NCBI GenBank assembly: GCA_021827465.1
Contig: JAKAVX010000068.1
Coordinates: 1 to 9,155, forward strand
DNA length: 9,155 nt
Direction: 5' to 3'
From: Deltaproteobacteria bacterium
GTDB taxonomy: Bacteria; Desulfobacterota_B; Binatia; Binatales; Binataceae
Shown here: one piece after another, positions 1 through 6,615 of the stretch
Layout: each line of letters opens with the position of its first letter
Numbering within the stretch: the first letter of the stretch is position 1
Translations under genes and position numbers: made by a program
The notes under the pieces: generated by a model
What the model was told of the DNA's origin: nothing
Databases searched by the model: none
Seen by the model: the letters and a program-made list of their open reading frames with translations, nothing else

Positions 1-794
1 ATCCCGGTCACGACTGAAGCGGTGACCTTGGTGGTGCCGAGATGGCCGAGCGTCTCTTCTCCGCCGCGCGGGAAGCATCGGTTGAGCCGGCGCTGGATCT
101 CTTCGGCCTTTTCGAACTCGCGCGCCTTGAACGCGCGCCTTAGCGCGACCGCTGCCGGTACGGCGAAAATATTGATGAAGCCGCCCGCCGCGCCGAGCAT
201 CAGGCCTGCGAGCAGCGCGCGAAACGTGTTGTAGATATCGGCGCGCCCGCCGACCTCGTCATAGAGCGCTTCGAGATGTTGCAGATCGGTCAGAACTTCC
301 TTGAAGGCTGCGACATTCGGAATCGAGGCGAGCCTGCCGGCGAATCTGGGCGTGATAGTGAACTTGCTAAGCGCCGGATTGTGATAGACGACCACCGGAA
401 GATCGCCTGCCTCCGCGACCATCCGGAAATGCCGCTCGACCTCGGTCTCGCCGCATCGCCAGTAATACGGCGGGATCACCTGCTGCGCGTCGTAGCCCAT
501 CCGGCCAGCGATTCGCGCGTAATGCAGGGTTTCGAGCGTCGTCGCGCCCGAGGTCATCGCGACGGCCGAAGTATCGGGGCGCTTGCGCGCCTCTTCGAGC
601 ACGATTTCGAAAACCCGCACACGCTCGGATTCGTTCAGATGGAGAAACTCGCCAATACTGGGCGCGGCGACGACGCCGGCGGCGCCCTTTTCGAGCGCCC
701 ATCGCACTTCGCCGCGCAACGCTTCCTCGTTCAGCTGGAAATCGTCGGTGAACGGCGTCACCAGCATCGCGATAATTCCATGTGAGAGCTTCAC
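1..794 (-). CDS. DapA-superfamily (dihydrodipicolinate synthase-like) lyase/aldolase, 3' end off window
   Basis: A class I (Schiff-base) pyruvate-type aldolase or hydratase-aldolase of the DapA/NanA superfamily. About 264 residues are visible; family members run near 290-310, so roughly 30-40 C-terminal residues lie beyond the left edge. The N-terminus (KLSHGIIAMLVTPF) is the usual first beta strand. The turn PSIGEF (45-50) stands where DapA has its GTTGE-type motif. Tyr137 in YHNPALSKF and the Schiff-base lysine Lys165 in AAFKEVLTD are both present. The arginine that follows the tyrosine in true DapA (binds the aspartate semialdehyde carboxylate) is absent, so lysine biosynthesis is unlikely. 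The Y-x-NP-x3-KF pattern recalls, from memory, hydratase-aldolases of aromatic degradation. It is the third gene of the operon, 17 bp after the dioxygenase stop. GTG at 794 is preferred over ATG at 806 because GGAGG lies 5 nt upstream of it. The exact substrate is inferred only from context. Confidence 0.85.
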   Translation of the reverse strand, partial: MKLSHGIIAMLVTPFTDDFQLNEEALRGEVRWALEKGAAGVVAAPSIGEFLHLNESERVRVFEIVLEEARKRPDTSAVAMTSGATTLETLHYARIAGRMGYDAQQVIPPYYWRCGETEVERHFRMVAEAGDLPVVVYHNPALSKFTITPRFAGRLASIPNVAAFKEVLTDLQHLEALYDEVGGRADIYNTFRALLAGLMLGAAGGFINIFAVPAAVALRRAFKAREFEKAEEIQRRLNRCFPRGGEETLGHLGTTKVTASVVTG

Positions 795-799
795 TAGAG

Positions 800-804
800 C
801 CTCC
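800..804 (-). promoter_or_regulatory. Shine-Dalgarno site deciding the DapA-like start
   Basis: On the minus strand GGAGG is followed by a 5-nt spacer and GTG (794-792). The alternative in-frame ATG (806-804) overlaps this site and has no good SD of its own. Starting at the GTG also puts the first beta strand where the family normally begins. Confidence 0.6.
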
Positions 805-811
805 ATCCAGG

Positions 812-1681
812 TCAGTCGCTCGGCGCGAAGAAAAAGATCGCCTGCCCCGTGCCGATCGCGGATTCGTACTTGCCAAATTGCTCGCCGCGCCACTTCCACG
901 CGCCGGCGCCCATTGCGCCCGCCATCATCAGGTAATGCGAAAAGCGGCCCTCGGGTGAGCAGTGCGCGCGAAAATCTTGGGCCGCAGCGGTTATCTCATC
1001 ATGCGCGCCTTCGCGGAACCATTGCATGATGCGCTCGTCGTAGAGTCGGTTTGCGGTCGAGCTGATGTCGTCGGGCGAAGCCGAGGCGCGCTCGAGCACG
1101 TGATCGTAGTCCCAGAAACGATGCGACAGGCCGCCGGACGCGACCAGTACCACGCGGCGCGAGCAGCGCCGGATCGCTTCGCCCAGCGCCGCGCCGAACG
1201 CGAGATCGTTTGCGACCGACGCGATCTGGCATACGCCGACCGAGAGCACGCGGCGGCGGCGCTCGGGATTCAGATAATGCATCACGTTGAGCGTCGGATA
1301 ATGGAGCGGCAGGTTGGGATGGGCCGAGGCGAGCGCGCGAATATCGCGCTCGCACGTGGTCCGTTCGATGGTTTGTGCGAGTTCCGTATCGCCCGCGTAG
1401 TCGTACTTTAGCCCGTGGAGCATCGCGGGCAGCTCCTCCGAGGTGTAGACGCCGGAAAGCCGCTCGTGCGCGTTGAGCACGTACTCGAGCGTCGTGAACC
1501 AATGCGTGTCGAAGATTACGAAAGTGTCGAAATCGAGCGCGCGCAAGCGCTTTTCGAGCGCCGGCATCGCCTCGTAAAAGGTCGTAACGTGACGGCCCAT
1601 GTAGGCCTTTCGCGCCGCAGGATCCATGATCATCAGGCGCGGGACATGGGTGGTGAATACCGCGGCGACGACTTCTCCCAT
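812..1681 (-). CDS. Class III extradiol ring-cleavage dioxygenase (LigB superfamily)
   Basis: A non-haem Fe(II) enzyme expected to open a catecholic ring next to its hydroxyls using O2, giving a hydroxymuconic semialdehyde-type product in the cytoplasm. The 289 residues match the length of LigB-type catalytic subunits. All expected active-site residues can be seen: metal ligands His12 (TTHVPRL), His60 (FDTHWFTT) and Glu244 (SPEGRFSHYLMMAG), the catalytic base His187 (ASGGLSHRF), and His127 (LPLHYPTLN). The family includes homoprotocatechuate (HpaD type), 2,3-dihydroxyphenylpropionate (MhpB) and protocatechuate (LigAB) dioxygenases. The neighbouring HpaE-like dehydrogenase favours an HpaD-like role, but this is inference. 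No separate small alpha subunit (LigA type) is seen in the window. The ATG is 1 nt after the aldehyde dehydrogenase stop, with GAGG in the last codons of that gene, so the two are probably translationally coupled. Confidence 0.93.
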   Translation of the reverse strand: MGEVVAAVFTTHVPRLMIMDPAARKAYMGRHVTTFYEAMPALEKRLRALDFDTFVIFDTHWFTTLEYVLNAHERLSGVYTSEELPAMLHGLKYDYAGDTELAQTIERTTCERDIRALASAHPNLPLHYPTLNVMHYLNPERRRRVLSVGVCQIASVANDLAFGAALGEAIRRCSRRVVLVASGGLSHRFWDYDHVLERASASPDDISSTANRLYDERIMQWFREGAHDEITAAAQDFRAHCSPEGRFSHYLMMAGAMGAGAWKWRGEQFGKYESAIGTGQAIFFFAPSD

Positions 1682-1682
1682 C

Positions 1683-3161
1683 TCATTTTTCCTCGCCGTA
1701 GGTCATGCACACGAGCTTCGGCTCGGTCCAGAACTCCAGGCTGTAGCGCCCGCCCTGACGGCCGAGCCCGCTCTGCCTGGCTCCGCCGAAAGGCGTTCTC
1801 AGATCGCGGAGGAAAAAACTGTTCACCCAGACCATCGCGGTCTTCAGGCGATCGGCGACCCTGAGCGCGCGTTCGATTTTCGAGGTCCATAGATACGCGG
1901 CAAGGCCGTAGCGGCTCGCGCTGGCGAGCGCGACCGCCTGGTCTTCTTCGTCGAAGCGCTCGACGGTCAGAACCGGCCCGAAGATTTCCTCGCAAACCGC
2001 GTGCGAGCGCGAGGTCAGGCGATCGAGGATGGTCGGGAGATAATAGAAGCCCTCGGCGGGACGCTCGGGCGCTTTGCCTCCGGTGAGGATCTCCGCGCCC
2101 TCGGCCGCGGCCTCCGCGACGAACGAGTGAACGCGCTCGCGATGCGCCGCGGAAATAAGCGGGCCGTACTCGGTTTTATCGTCGAGCGGGTCGCCGATGC
2201 GCAGCCTGCCGACTTCGTCGAGCAGCATCGCGACGAAGTCCGACGCGATCCGCGATTCGACCAGGAGCCGCGAGCCGGCGACGCACGACTGTCCCTGGCT
2301 GCGGAAAATCGAGCGCGCCACGCCGCTCGCCGCGCGTTTCAGGTCGGCGTCGGCGAAGACCAGGTTGGGCGACTTGCCGCCCAACTCGAGCATTACGCGC
2401 TTTAGCGATTCGGCCGCACCCGCCATCACCTTGCGCCCCGTCGCCACTCCGCCCGTGAACGCCACCGCGTCAACGTCGGGATGGGTGACGAGCGCGCTTC
2501 CGGTCTCGGCCAGGCCCGAAACGACATTCAGCACTCCGGGCGGAAGCTTCGCTTCGACGGCGATGTCGCCGAGCGCGATACAAGTGAGCGGCGCGAGTTC
2601 GGAGGGTTTGAGCACGCAGGTGTTTCCGGCGGCAAGGCATGGGCCGAGATTCCACGTCGCGAGCATCAGCGGCGAATTCCACGGGATGATGATCGCGCCG
2701 ACGCCGAGCGGCGGACGCGCCGTCACGTTGACCAGCCGGACGTCCGCGCCGAGAAATTTGGCGTCGCCGAAGGACGCTTCCTGGGTCCACGATTGGGCCG
2801 CGGCGGCGAAAAATCGCAAATTGCGCGCGGCGCGGGCGACGTCATGATTGACGCACTCGGAGACCGGCTTTCCGACGTCGCGGGCCTCGAGCGTGCCGAG
2901 TTCGCGCGCGCGCCTTTCGATCCCGTCGGCCATTCGGTTGAGTGCGTTCGCGCGTGCCTCGGCGCTCATCCGCGGCCACGGCCCGCTGTCCGCCGCTTCG
3001 CGCGCCACCGCGATCGCATGCGCGACGGTCTCAAGTCCGGCATCGGCGACGAGCGCGAGTTCCCGTTCCAAGGCCGGTTCGACGTCGGTGAAGGTGCGGC
3101 GCTCGTGCGGTTCGATATAGCGTCCACCCACGAAGGGTCGGGTCTCGATTTGTCTTTCCAT
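1683..3161 (-). CDS. NAD(P)-dependent aldehyde dehydrogenase, hydroxymuconic-semialdehyde type
   Basis: An aldehyde dehydrogenase superfamily protein of 492 residues (normal length). Asn162 lies in IIPWNSP, KPSE at 185-188, the cofactor-loop motif FTGGVATG at 235-242 (usual FTGS changed to FTGG), the general base Glu259 in ELGGKSPN, the nucleophile Cys293 in GQSCVAGSR, and EEIFGPV near 391. The C-terminal stretch LRTPFGGARQSGLGRQGGRY then LEFWTEPKLVC is typical of 2-hydroxymuconic semialdehyde and 5-carboxymethyl-2-hydroxymuconic semialdehyde dehydrogenases (DmpC/XylG/HpaE group). It would oxidise the dioxygenase product to a dicarboxylate. It is the first gene of the operon. The SD before ATG 3161 is poor (an A-rich stretch and GTGTCC), and no better in-frame start is evident. 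The family call is firm; the particular semialdehyde is inferred. Confidence 0.92.
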   Translation of the reverse strand: MERQIETRPFVGGRYIEPHERRTFTDVEPALERELALVADAGLETVAHAIAVAREAADSGPWPRMSAEARANALNRMADGIERRARELGTLEARDVGKPVSECVNHDVARAARNLRFFAAAAQSWTQEASFGDAKFLGADVRLVNVTARPPLGVGAIIIPWNSPLMLATWNLGPCLAAGNTCVLKPSELAPLTCIALGDIAVEAKLPPGVLNVVSGLAETGSALVTHPDVDAVAFTGGVATGRKVMAGAAESLKRVMLELGGKSPNLVFADADLKRAASGVARSIFRSQGQSCVAGSRLLVESRIASDFVAMLLDEVGRLRIGDPLDDKTEYGPLISAAHRERVHSFVAEAAAEGAEILTGGKAPERPAEGFYYLPTILDRLTSRSHAVCEEIFGPVLTVERFDEEDQAVALASASRYGLAAYLWTSKIERALRVADRLKTAMVWVNSFFLRDLRTPFGGARQSGLGRQGGRYSLEFWTEPKLVCMTYGEEK

Positions 3162-3215
3162 CGGACACTTTTTTTCGAGGACTTTTGCTTTCGCGCCTCA
3201 AAGGCCCCGTTGGCG

Positions 3216-3244
3216 ATTATATCGTTGTGCGCGCGGGCGGCGAG
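3216..3244 (-). promoter_or_regulatory. Candidate promoter for the catabolic operon
   Basis: A perfect TATAAT reads on the minus strand at 3221-3216, about 55 bp upstream of the aldehyde dehydrogenase ATG. The -35 region at usual spacing (near 3239-3244) is GC-rich and does not resemble TTGACA, so the promoter may need an activator. No regulator gene adjoins it in this window. The surrounding GC content makes a chance TATAAT less likely but not excluded. Confidence 0.4.
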
Positions 3245-3270
3245 AACTTCGTCTGGTACGCCTTTGCGTC

Positions 3271-3300
3271 TTGACCGGCGCGATGGATTGGACCTAATCT
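3271..3300 (+). promoter_or_regulatory. Candidate promoter for the LON-domain gene
   Basis: TTGACC (3271-3276, five of six matches to the -35 consensus) is followed by an 18-bp spacer and TAATCT (3295-3300, a weak -10). The predicted start of transcription would lie about 25 nt before the GTG at 3333. It sits back to back with the minus-strand TATAAT in the 171-bp divergent gap. Confidence 0.3.
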
Positions 3301-3332
3301 CGGGCCAGTATTGCGCCGCGCGTCGATCGACT

Positions 3333-3965
3333 GTGGCCGACCTACCGTCCATTATTCCGCTTTTTCCGCTGCCCAATCTCGTGCTGTTTCCTGGCGTCTC
3401 GGTGCCGCTTCACATCTTCGAGCCACGCTACCGCGAGATGGTGTCCGACATTGCGCCCACCCACGGGACAATCGGAATGATCCTGCTGAAGGGCGACTGG
3501 GAGCGTGAATACTATGCTCAGCCGGATGTCTTCAATGTCGGATGCGCGGGGCGGATTGGCGGACTCGTCAAGCTGCCCGACGCGCGCTACAACATGGTGC
3601 TCGAAGGGCTGAGCGAATTCCGCGTCATCCGCGAGATCCGCGGGCGATCGTACCGGCAGGTCGAACTGCAATGGATTCCAACGCCTGCGTCGGCGCTGCG
3701 GCTAGATCAGGAACTGATGGACGGGTTGCGCGAGATGTTGGTGAGCTACGTGGGAGACGTGGCGGCGCAGGCCTGGCAGTCGTTGGTTGAGCGGGGGCTG
3801 ACCGGCGCGCAACTGGTCAACTTTATTTGCTTTCATCTCGACATCACGCCGCTGGAGAAGCAGACCCTGCTTGAGGCGGGCGCGGACCGGGTGAATTGCC
3901 TGTTCGACATTCTGACGTTCAGGCTCGAGGAGCGTAAAGCGGGCGGTTCCGGCGGTATTCAGTAG
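3333..3965 (+). CDS. Stand-alone LON substrate-binding domain protein
   Basis: A 210-residue protein made only of a Lon N-terminal-type (PUA-like) substrate-recognition domain, with no AAA+ or serine/lysine protease domain. The start LPSIIPLFPLPNLVLFPGV then PLHIFEPRYREMV (about 4-36) is the hallmark of the family. GTIGMILLK and VGCAGRIGGLVKLPDARYNM then LEGLSEFRV follow, ending in a helical part with LEAGADRVNCLFDIL. Such proteins are common in many bacteria as single-domain ORFs; a role in protein quality control or adaptor-like substrate binding is inferred from Lon, not demonstrated. GTG at 3333 is chosen because the domain begins three codons later. The SD is weak, and an in-frame TTG at 3288 is the main alternative. 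It is divergent from the catabolic operon and functionally unrelated to it as far as can be seen. Confidence 0.87.
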   Translation: MADLPSIIPLFPLPNLVLFPGVSVPLHIFEPRYREMVSDIAPTHGTIGMILLKGDWEREYYAQPDVFNVGCAGRIGGLVKLPDARYNMVLEGLSEFRVIREIRGRSYRQVELQWIPTPASALRLDQELMDGLREMLVSYVGDVAAQAWQSLVERGLTGAQLVNFICFHLDITPLEKQTLLEAGADRVNCLFDILTFRLEERKAGGSGGIQ

Positions 3966-4391
3966 GCGCCGTGCGTTTCATCCGAGACTTCCAGCGGCAG
4001 CGATTCGACACAGATTGATCAGAATTGCAACAGGTGTTGACGATGGCTCAACGCTCAAGTGGCGTGTTACGCCAAGAGAACTTTTTGGTAGCGCTCATCA
4101 GGCCTGCGGCGGCAAATACGTCACGGATCGCGCAAATGGGCTACAAATTTGCCGATCTTTAAAGCACCTCGCACAATGCGGCAGGATTCGCGAAGCGCGA
4201 ACGATTGCGCGGAAATGCCAACAAATACGAGAGATTATTTACAGCCGGGCGTTAACCATCTGCTCCGGTTGGGCGTCTAGAATTCATTTCCCAGTAGGGC
4301 ACGGAGCTTGCTTCAGGGATATGCCCAACAGGTTACCTAATCCGGGACGAGCAACATCTCGTCGCGTGCGGGGCCGGAAGACGCGATTACA
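3966..4391 (+). other. 426-bp stretch without a supported gene
   Basis: No reading frame here has the strong G/C third-position bias of the neighbouring genes, and the composition is visibly more A+T-rich. Small elements seen are an inverted repeat TTCGCG-aag-CGCGAA (4187-4201), a short GTTGA/TCAAC dyad near 4033-4049, and a lone -10-like TAGAAT at 4278-4283 without a good -35. No clear intrinsic terminator follows the LON-domain gene. The stretch could be a long leader for the downstream hypothetical gene, an unrecognised RNA or decayed sequence; I cannot choose between them. Confidence 0.4.
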
Positions 4392-4823
4392 ATGGAATGG
4401 GAAAATAGCTCACTGGGATCCTTGTTTGTGCCGGACGTAATTACGCCGGAGCAATTCTACGATAGCAGGCGTGACGATAGCACTGTCAGGCCGGTCAAAA
4501 AGCTGATGATGGCGATTCTGGAAGACGCTCTGCGATGCTTCCAGAACAATATCGACGCCAAGAGTGGATCGCGTAAACGGGTCTTCCAGGAAGCCGAGGT
4601 ATGGCTGTGCGGCGAAGGCGGCGAAGGTCCGTTCTCGTTCGAAATGGTGTGCGAGACGCTCGGAATTGAGCCCGAGTACCTGCGCTCGGGACTGAAGGAA
4701 TGGCGCCGACAGCAACTCGACGGCATGTTCACGCGCCGGCTTGCACGCAGGTCACCAGTGGTGCGCGCCGGGCGTATCAGCTCGCCTTCGCGCCGTCACG
4801 GCAAGCGCGCGTCCGAAGCCTGA
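4392..4823 (+). CDS. Small conserved-looking hypothetical protein with HTH-like segment
   Basis: I do not recognise a named family. The protein is 143 residues, with no signal peptide or membrane segment. A helical block (PVKKLMMAILEDALRCFQ, 34-51) is followed by a loop and FQEAEVWLCGEGGEGPFSF (65-83), then VCETLGIEPEYLRSGLKEWR (86-105), whose spacing looks like a helix-turn-helix. The tail (113-143) holds about ten Arg/Lys residues, as in nucleic-acid-binding proteins. Proteins with this ILEDALRCFQ ... CETLGI order are, from memory, recurrent unnamed proteins in deltaproteobacteria-like genomes. A DNA- or RNA-binding role is inference. ATG 4392 is preceded by GGAAG at about 11 nt. The coding stretch is less GC-biased at its start than at its end. 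A terminator follows at 4835. Confidence 0.7.
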   Translation: MEWENSSLGSLFVPDVITPEQFYDSRRDDSTVRPVKKLMMAILEDALRCFQNNIDAKSGSRKRVFQEAEVWLCGEGGEGPFSFEMVCETLGIEPEYLRSGLKEWRRQQLDGMFTRRLARRSPVVRAGRISSPSRRHGKRASEA

Positions 4824-4834
4824 GTCCACATTTT

Positions 4835-4864
4835 AGGCGCGCCTGCCACGGCGCGTCTGTTTTC
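4835..4864 (+). terminator. Intrinsic terminator after the hypothetical gene
   Basis: AGGCGCGCC (4835-4843) pairs with GGCGCGTCT (4850-4858), nine pairs including one G-U, across a 6-nt loop, followed by G and five T (4860-4864). It lies 12 bp after the stop at 4823. Confidence 0.7.
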
Positions 4865-4876
4865 CAGTCAAGCGCA

Positions 4877-4919
4877 AAAGAAAAAGGCGGCAGGGAAGGA
4901 TAACTCTCCTGCCGCCTTG
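4877..4919 (-). terminator. Intrinsic terminator after the lipoprotein gene
   Basis: A perfect 11-bp stem, AAGGCGGCAGG (4885-4895) with CCTGCCGCCTT (4909-4919), has a 13-nt loop. Read on the minus strand it is followed by a T-rich tract (TTTTTCTTTT), about 58 bp past the lipoprotein stop. Confidence 0.8.
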
Positions 4920-4976
4920 GTCTTGTCGGGAGCCTTCCGCGGGACCGCTGTTCGGGCTTCCGCGGCGCTGTCGGCG

Positions 4977-5336
4977 TCAGTTCTTCGCTTCGGTCGCCGT
5001 CTTGCTCTTGGGCTTCACGCCTGGAGGAGGCGGCGGCACGTATCCCTTGGGCTGCGCGGCGGCCCATGCCTCGCAGCGGTTGATATCATCCTTGGATACG
5101 TTTTCATGTCCCATGATCTTCTCGTCGGACCATCCGAGCTTGGACTTTTCGAGATGGATGCCCGGGCAACGTACGCGCAGATTAAAATTTCTGATAGACC
5201 CTCCGGCCTGCGCAGTAGCCCCCGCAGTTGATGCCGTGCCGGACGACGCCCCCGCGCCTCCGGCTCCCCCTGATGCACATCCCGCGACCGACACTGCCAG
5301 CCCCAAGGCCAGCGCGAAACCAATCGTGCGTTTCAT
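4977..5336 (-). CDS. Small secreted lipoprotein of unknown function
   Basis: A 119-residue protein with a typical lipoprotein signal peptide: MKR, a hydrophobic core (residues 5-15) and the lipobox VAGC, so Cys20 should be lipidated after cleavage by signal peptidase II. A Gly/Ala/Ser/Thr-rich linker follows (21-47). A small domain with two further cysteines (Cys57 in RVRCPGIH and Cys88 in DINRCEAWAA) follows; these could form a disulfide in the periplasm. The C-terminus has a Pro run (YVPPPPPGVKPK) and a Lys-rich end that could be a flexible or wall-contacting tail. The start is secure: the near-consensus SD AAGGAGGA sits 5 nt upstream. It is monocistronic, with its own terminator at 4877-4919. 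Function is unknown. Confidence 0.85.
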   Translation of the reverse strand: MKRTIGFALALGLAVSVAGCASGGAGGAGASSGTASTAGATAQAGGSIRNFNLRVRCPGIHLEKSKLGWSDEKIMGHENVSKDDINRCEAWAAAQPKGYVPPPPPGVKPKSKTATEAKN

Positions 5337-5386
5337 CGCATCCTCCTTCAGTGCGGGGCCCCCACTTGCCGAGCTGTCCCTGACCC

Positions 5387-5403
5387 AACGCTACTAAAGC
5401 GTT
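5387..5403. promoter_or_regulatory. Short inverted repeat upstream of the lipoprotein gene
   Basis: AACGCT (5387-5392) and AGCGTT (5398-5403) form a perfect 6-bp dyad with a 5-nt centre, about 55 bp upstream of the lipoprotein start. Read on the plus strand it is followed by TT. An operator is possible; no promoter hexamers with good fit could be placed around it. Confidence 0.25.
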
Positions 5404-5414
5404 TTGAAAGCTCC

Positions 5415-5454
5415 GACAAAAATACACAAGAGGCGAAAATTAGCAACCCCTCTT
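5415..5454 (-). terminator. Weak candidate terminator after the MBL-fold gene
   Basis: AAGAGG (5428-5433) pairs with CCTCTT (5449-5454), a 6-bp stem with a 15-nt loop. On the minus strand it is followed by GTGTATTTTTGT. It lies 8 bp past the metallo-hydrolase stop. The loop is long and the stem short, so it is only a candidate. Confidence 0.35.
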
Positions 5455-5461
5455 CCAAGTG

Positions 5462-6457
5462 TTAGAGGGCCTGAAACAGGATGCGGCCATCCCGCTCGGT
5501 TTTTCGCGCTCTGCCGTTGAGATAGGCGTGCTCAAGGTGCGCAAGCGTCTCGAACGTCGCCGCCATCACGTGATAGATGGGGCGTTCCTCGTCTCCGAAG
5601 ATCTGCTGCGAAACTTCAAAGGCGCACTGTGCCTTTGCCCGTGTCAGATCGAGCATCTCCGCTTCCCGATAATGATGATGCTCGATGAGCTGGTTAGCGC
5701 GGTGCCGATGGTCGTGGTAGACGCCGCCGTGGGCCGGAAGTACGGTTTCCACCTCGTACTTCTGGACTTTCATCTGCGAGTTCAGGAAATCGCCGAGTGG
5801 GTCACCGCCGGTCTCCGGATATATTCCGACGTGCGGCGTTATCTTCGGCAGCAGATGGTCGCCGACGACGAGAGTTTTTTCCTTGCGCAGATAGAGCACG
5901 CAATGGCCCGGCGCATGTCCGGGCGTCCATATCACCTCGAAGCTCCGCTCGCCGAGCGTGATCACGTCGCCATCGCGCAGGTAGCGGTCCGGATGGGTTA
6001 CCGGGTGATACATGTCGGTGCCCATCCATGCCGGCCGCATCCCGGCGGCGGGAAACTGCTCGATCGGAAACCCGTGACGCTTGAAGAACTCGCGTGATTC
6101 GGGCCGATCATTCGGTCCCATCCTTCCGAACATCAGCATCCGATCCGCGCGCTCGGCCTCGAGCTGATGGACATAGACGGTCGCATGGCTGCGCTCGCGC
6201 AGTTCGCCCGACGCGCCGAAATGATCGATGTGATGATGGGTGCCGACGATGACGTTGAGATCCTTGATGCCGATTCCGACCTGCGCAAAGGATTCTTCGA
6301 GCGTCGCGACGCTTTCGGGCGAATTCATCCCGGTGTCAACGAGCGCCCATCCGCCTTTGCAATCGACCAGGTACACGTTGATGATCGTGGGCCTCATCGG
6401 AAGCGGCAGAAAGATTTCGTAAATTCCCGGAAGGACCTGGGTTATCTTGGCTGACAT
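5462..6457 (-). CDS. MBL-fold metallo-hydrolase
   Basis: A 331-residue cytoplasmic metallo-beta-lactamase-fold hydrolase expected to bind two metals. The signature H74-x-H76-x-D78-H79 lies in GTHHHIDHFG. A third metal His185 is in TPGHAPGHCVLY, the bridging Asp200 in VVGDHLLPK, and a distal His243 in LPAHGG. LVDTG (40-43 region) is the usual second-strand motif. The segment between the HxHxDH motif and His185 is longer than in small MBL enzymes and includes a helical insertion (about 100-145). The C-terminal 80 residues are helical and resemble the winged-helix-like tail of LACTB2-type members. The substrate is unknown: thioesters, lactones and nucleic acids are all used in this superfamily. 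The start at 6457 overlaps the upstream small ORF by 16 bp, which suggests translational coupling within the dodecin operon; AGGA lies about 12 nt upstream. Confidence 0.9.
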   Translation of the reverse strand: MSAKITQVLPGIYEIFLPLPMRPTIINVYLVDCKGGWALVDTGMNSPESVATLEESFAQVGIGIKDLNVIVGTHHHIDHFGASGELRERSHATVYVHQLEAERADRMLMFGRMGPNDRPESREFFKRHGFPIEQFPAAGMRPAWMGTDMYHPVTHPDRYLRDGDVITLGERSFEVIWTPGHAPGHCVLYLRKEKTLVVGDHLLPKITPHVGIYPETGGDPLGDFLNSQMKVQKYEVETVLPAHGGVYHDHRHRANQLIEHHHYREAEMLDLTRAKAQCAFEVSQQIFGDEERPIYHVMAATFETLAHLEHAYLNGRARKTERDGRILFQAL

Positions 6458-6615
6458 GTTTCAACGCATCCTGAACGAACGCGGGTTCGCACGGCCTTGG
6501 GACCGTTACGCTCCGCGATCGGAAACTGCGGGCCGAAGCGGTCCCGCGTGTACTGGCAGGCTGCCTCGCGCCGGGACTCCGCCAGGATGCGGTTGCGGCG
6601 CGCACCAGCTCTCAT
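6442..6615 (-). CDS. Possible small protein (57 aa) between dodecin and MBL hydrolase
   Basis: I do not recognise this protein. The ATG at 6615 shares a base with the dodecin TGA (TGATG arrangement), and the ORF ends inside the first codons of the metallo-hydrolase, so it fills the 157-bp gap almost exactly. Through most of its length the third codon positions are G or C, like the confirmed genes, and the bias fades only near the end where it runs into the next gene. The peptide is basic and helix-prone (RNRILAESRREAACQYTRD), followed by FGPQFPIAERNGPKAVRTR, with no membrane segment. It may be a genuine coupled small protein, or the shortened end of a former longer gene. Homologue conservation would decide. 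Confidence 0.42.
   Translation of the reverse strand: MRAGARRNRILAESRREAACQYTRDRFGPQFPIAERNGPKAVRTRVRSGCVETCQPR

Noticed and set aside
276..785. Plus-strand open frame opposite the DapA-like gene
   Set aside because: It is an antisense shadow of a gene whose active-site motifs are visible on the minus strand.
794..806. ATG at 806 as start of the DapA-like gene
   Set aside because: There is no SD before it, while GGAGG is placed correctly for GTG 794, and the extra four residues (MEAL) are not needed for the fold.
2481..3332. Upstream extension of the LON-domain reading frame
   Set aside because: It is antisense to the well-supported aldehyde dehydrogenase and reads as an Arg/Gly-rich shadow; the LON domain begins just after GTG 3333.
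4015..4440. Open frame of 141 codons upstream of the hypothetical gene
   Set aside because: It has no third-position G/C bias, a cysteine-rich random-looking composition and no SD, and it overlaps the better-supported gene at 4392.
5351..5365. GGGGCCCC-centred near-palindrome in the lipoprotein leader
   Set aside because: It is a short low-complexity G/C run with a mismatch or bulge, not distinct enough to call a site.
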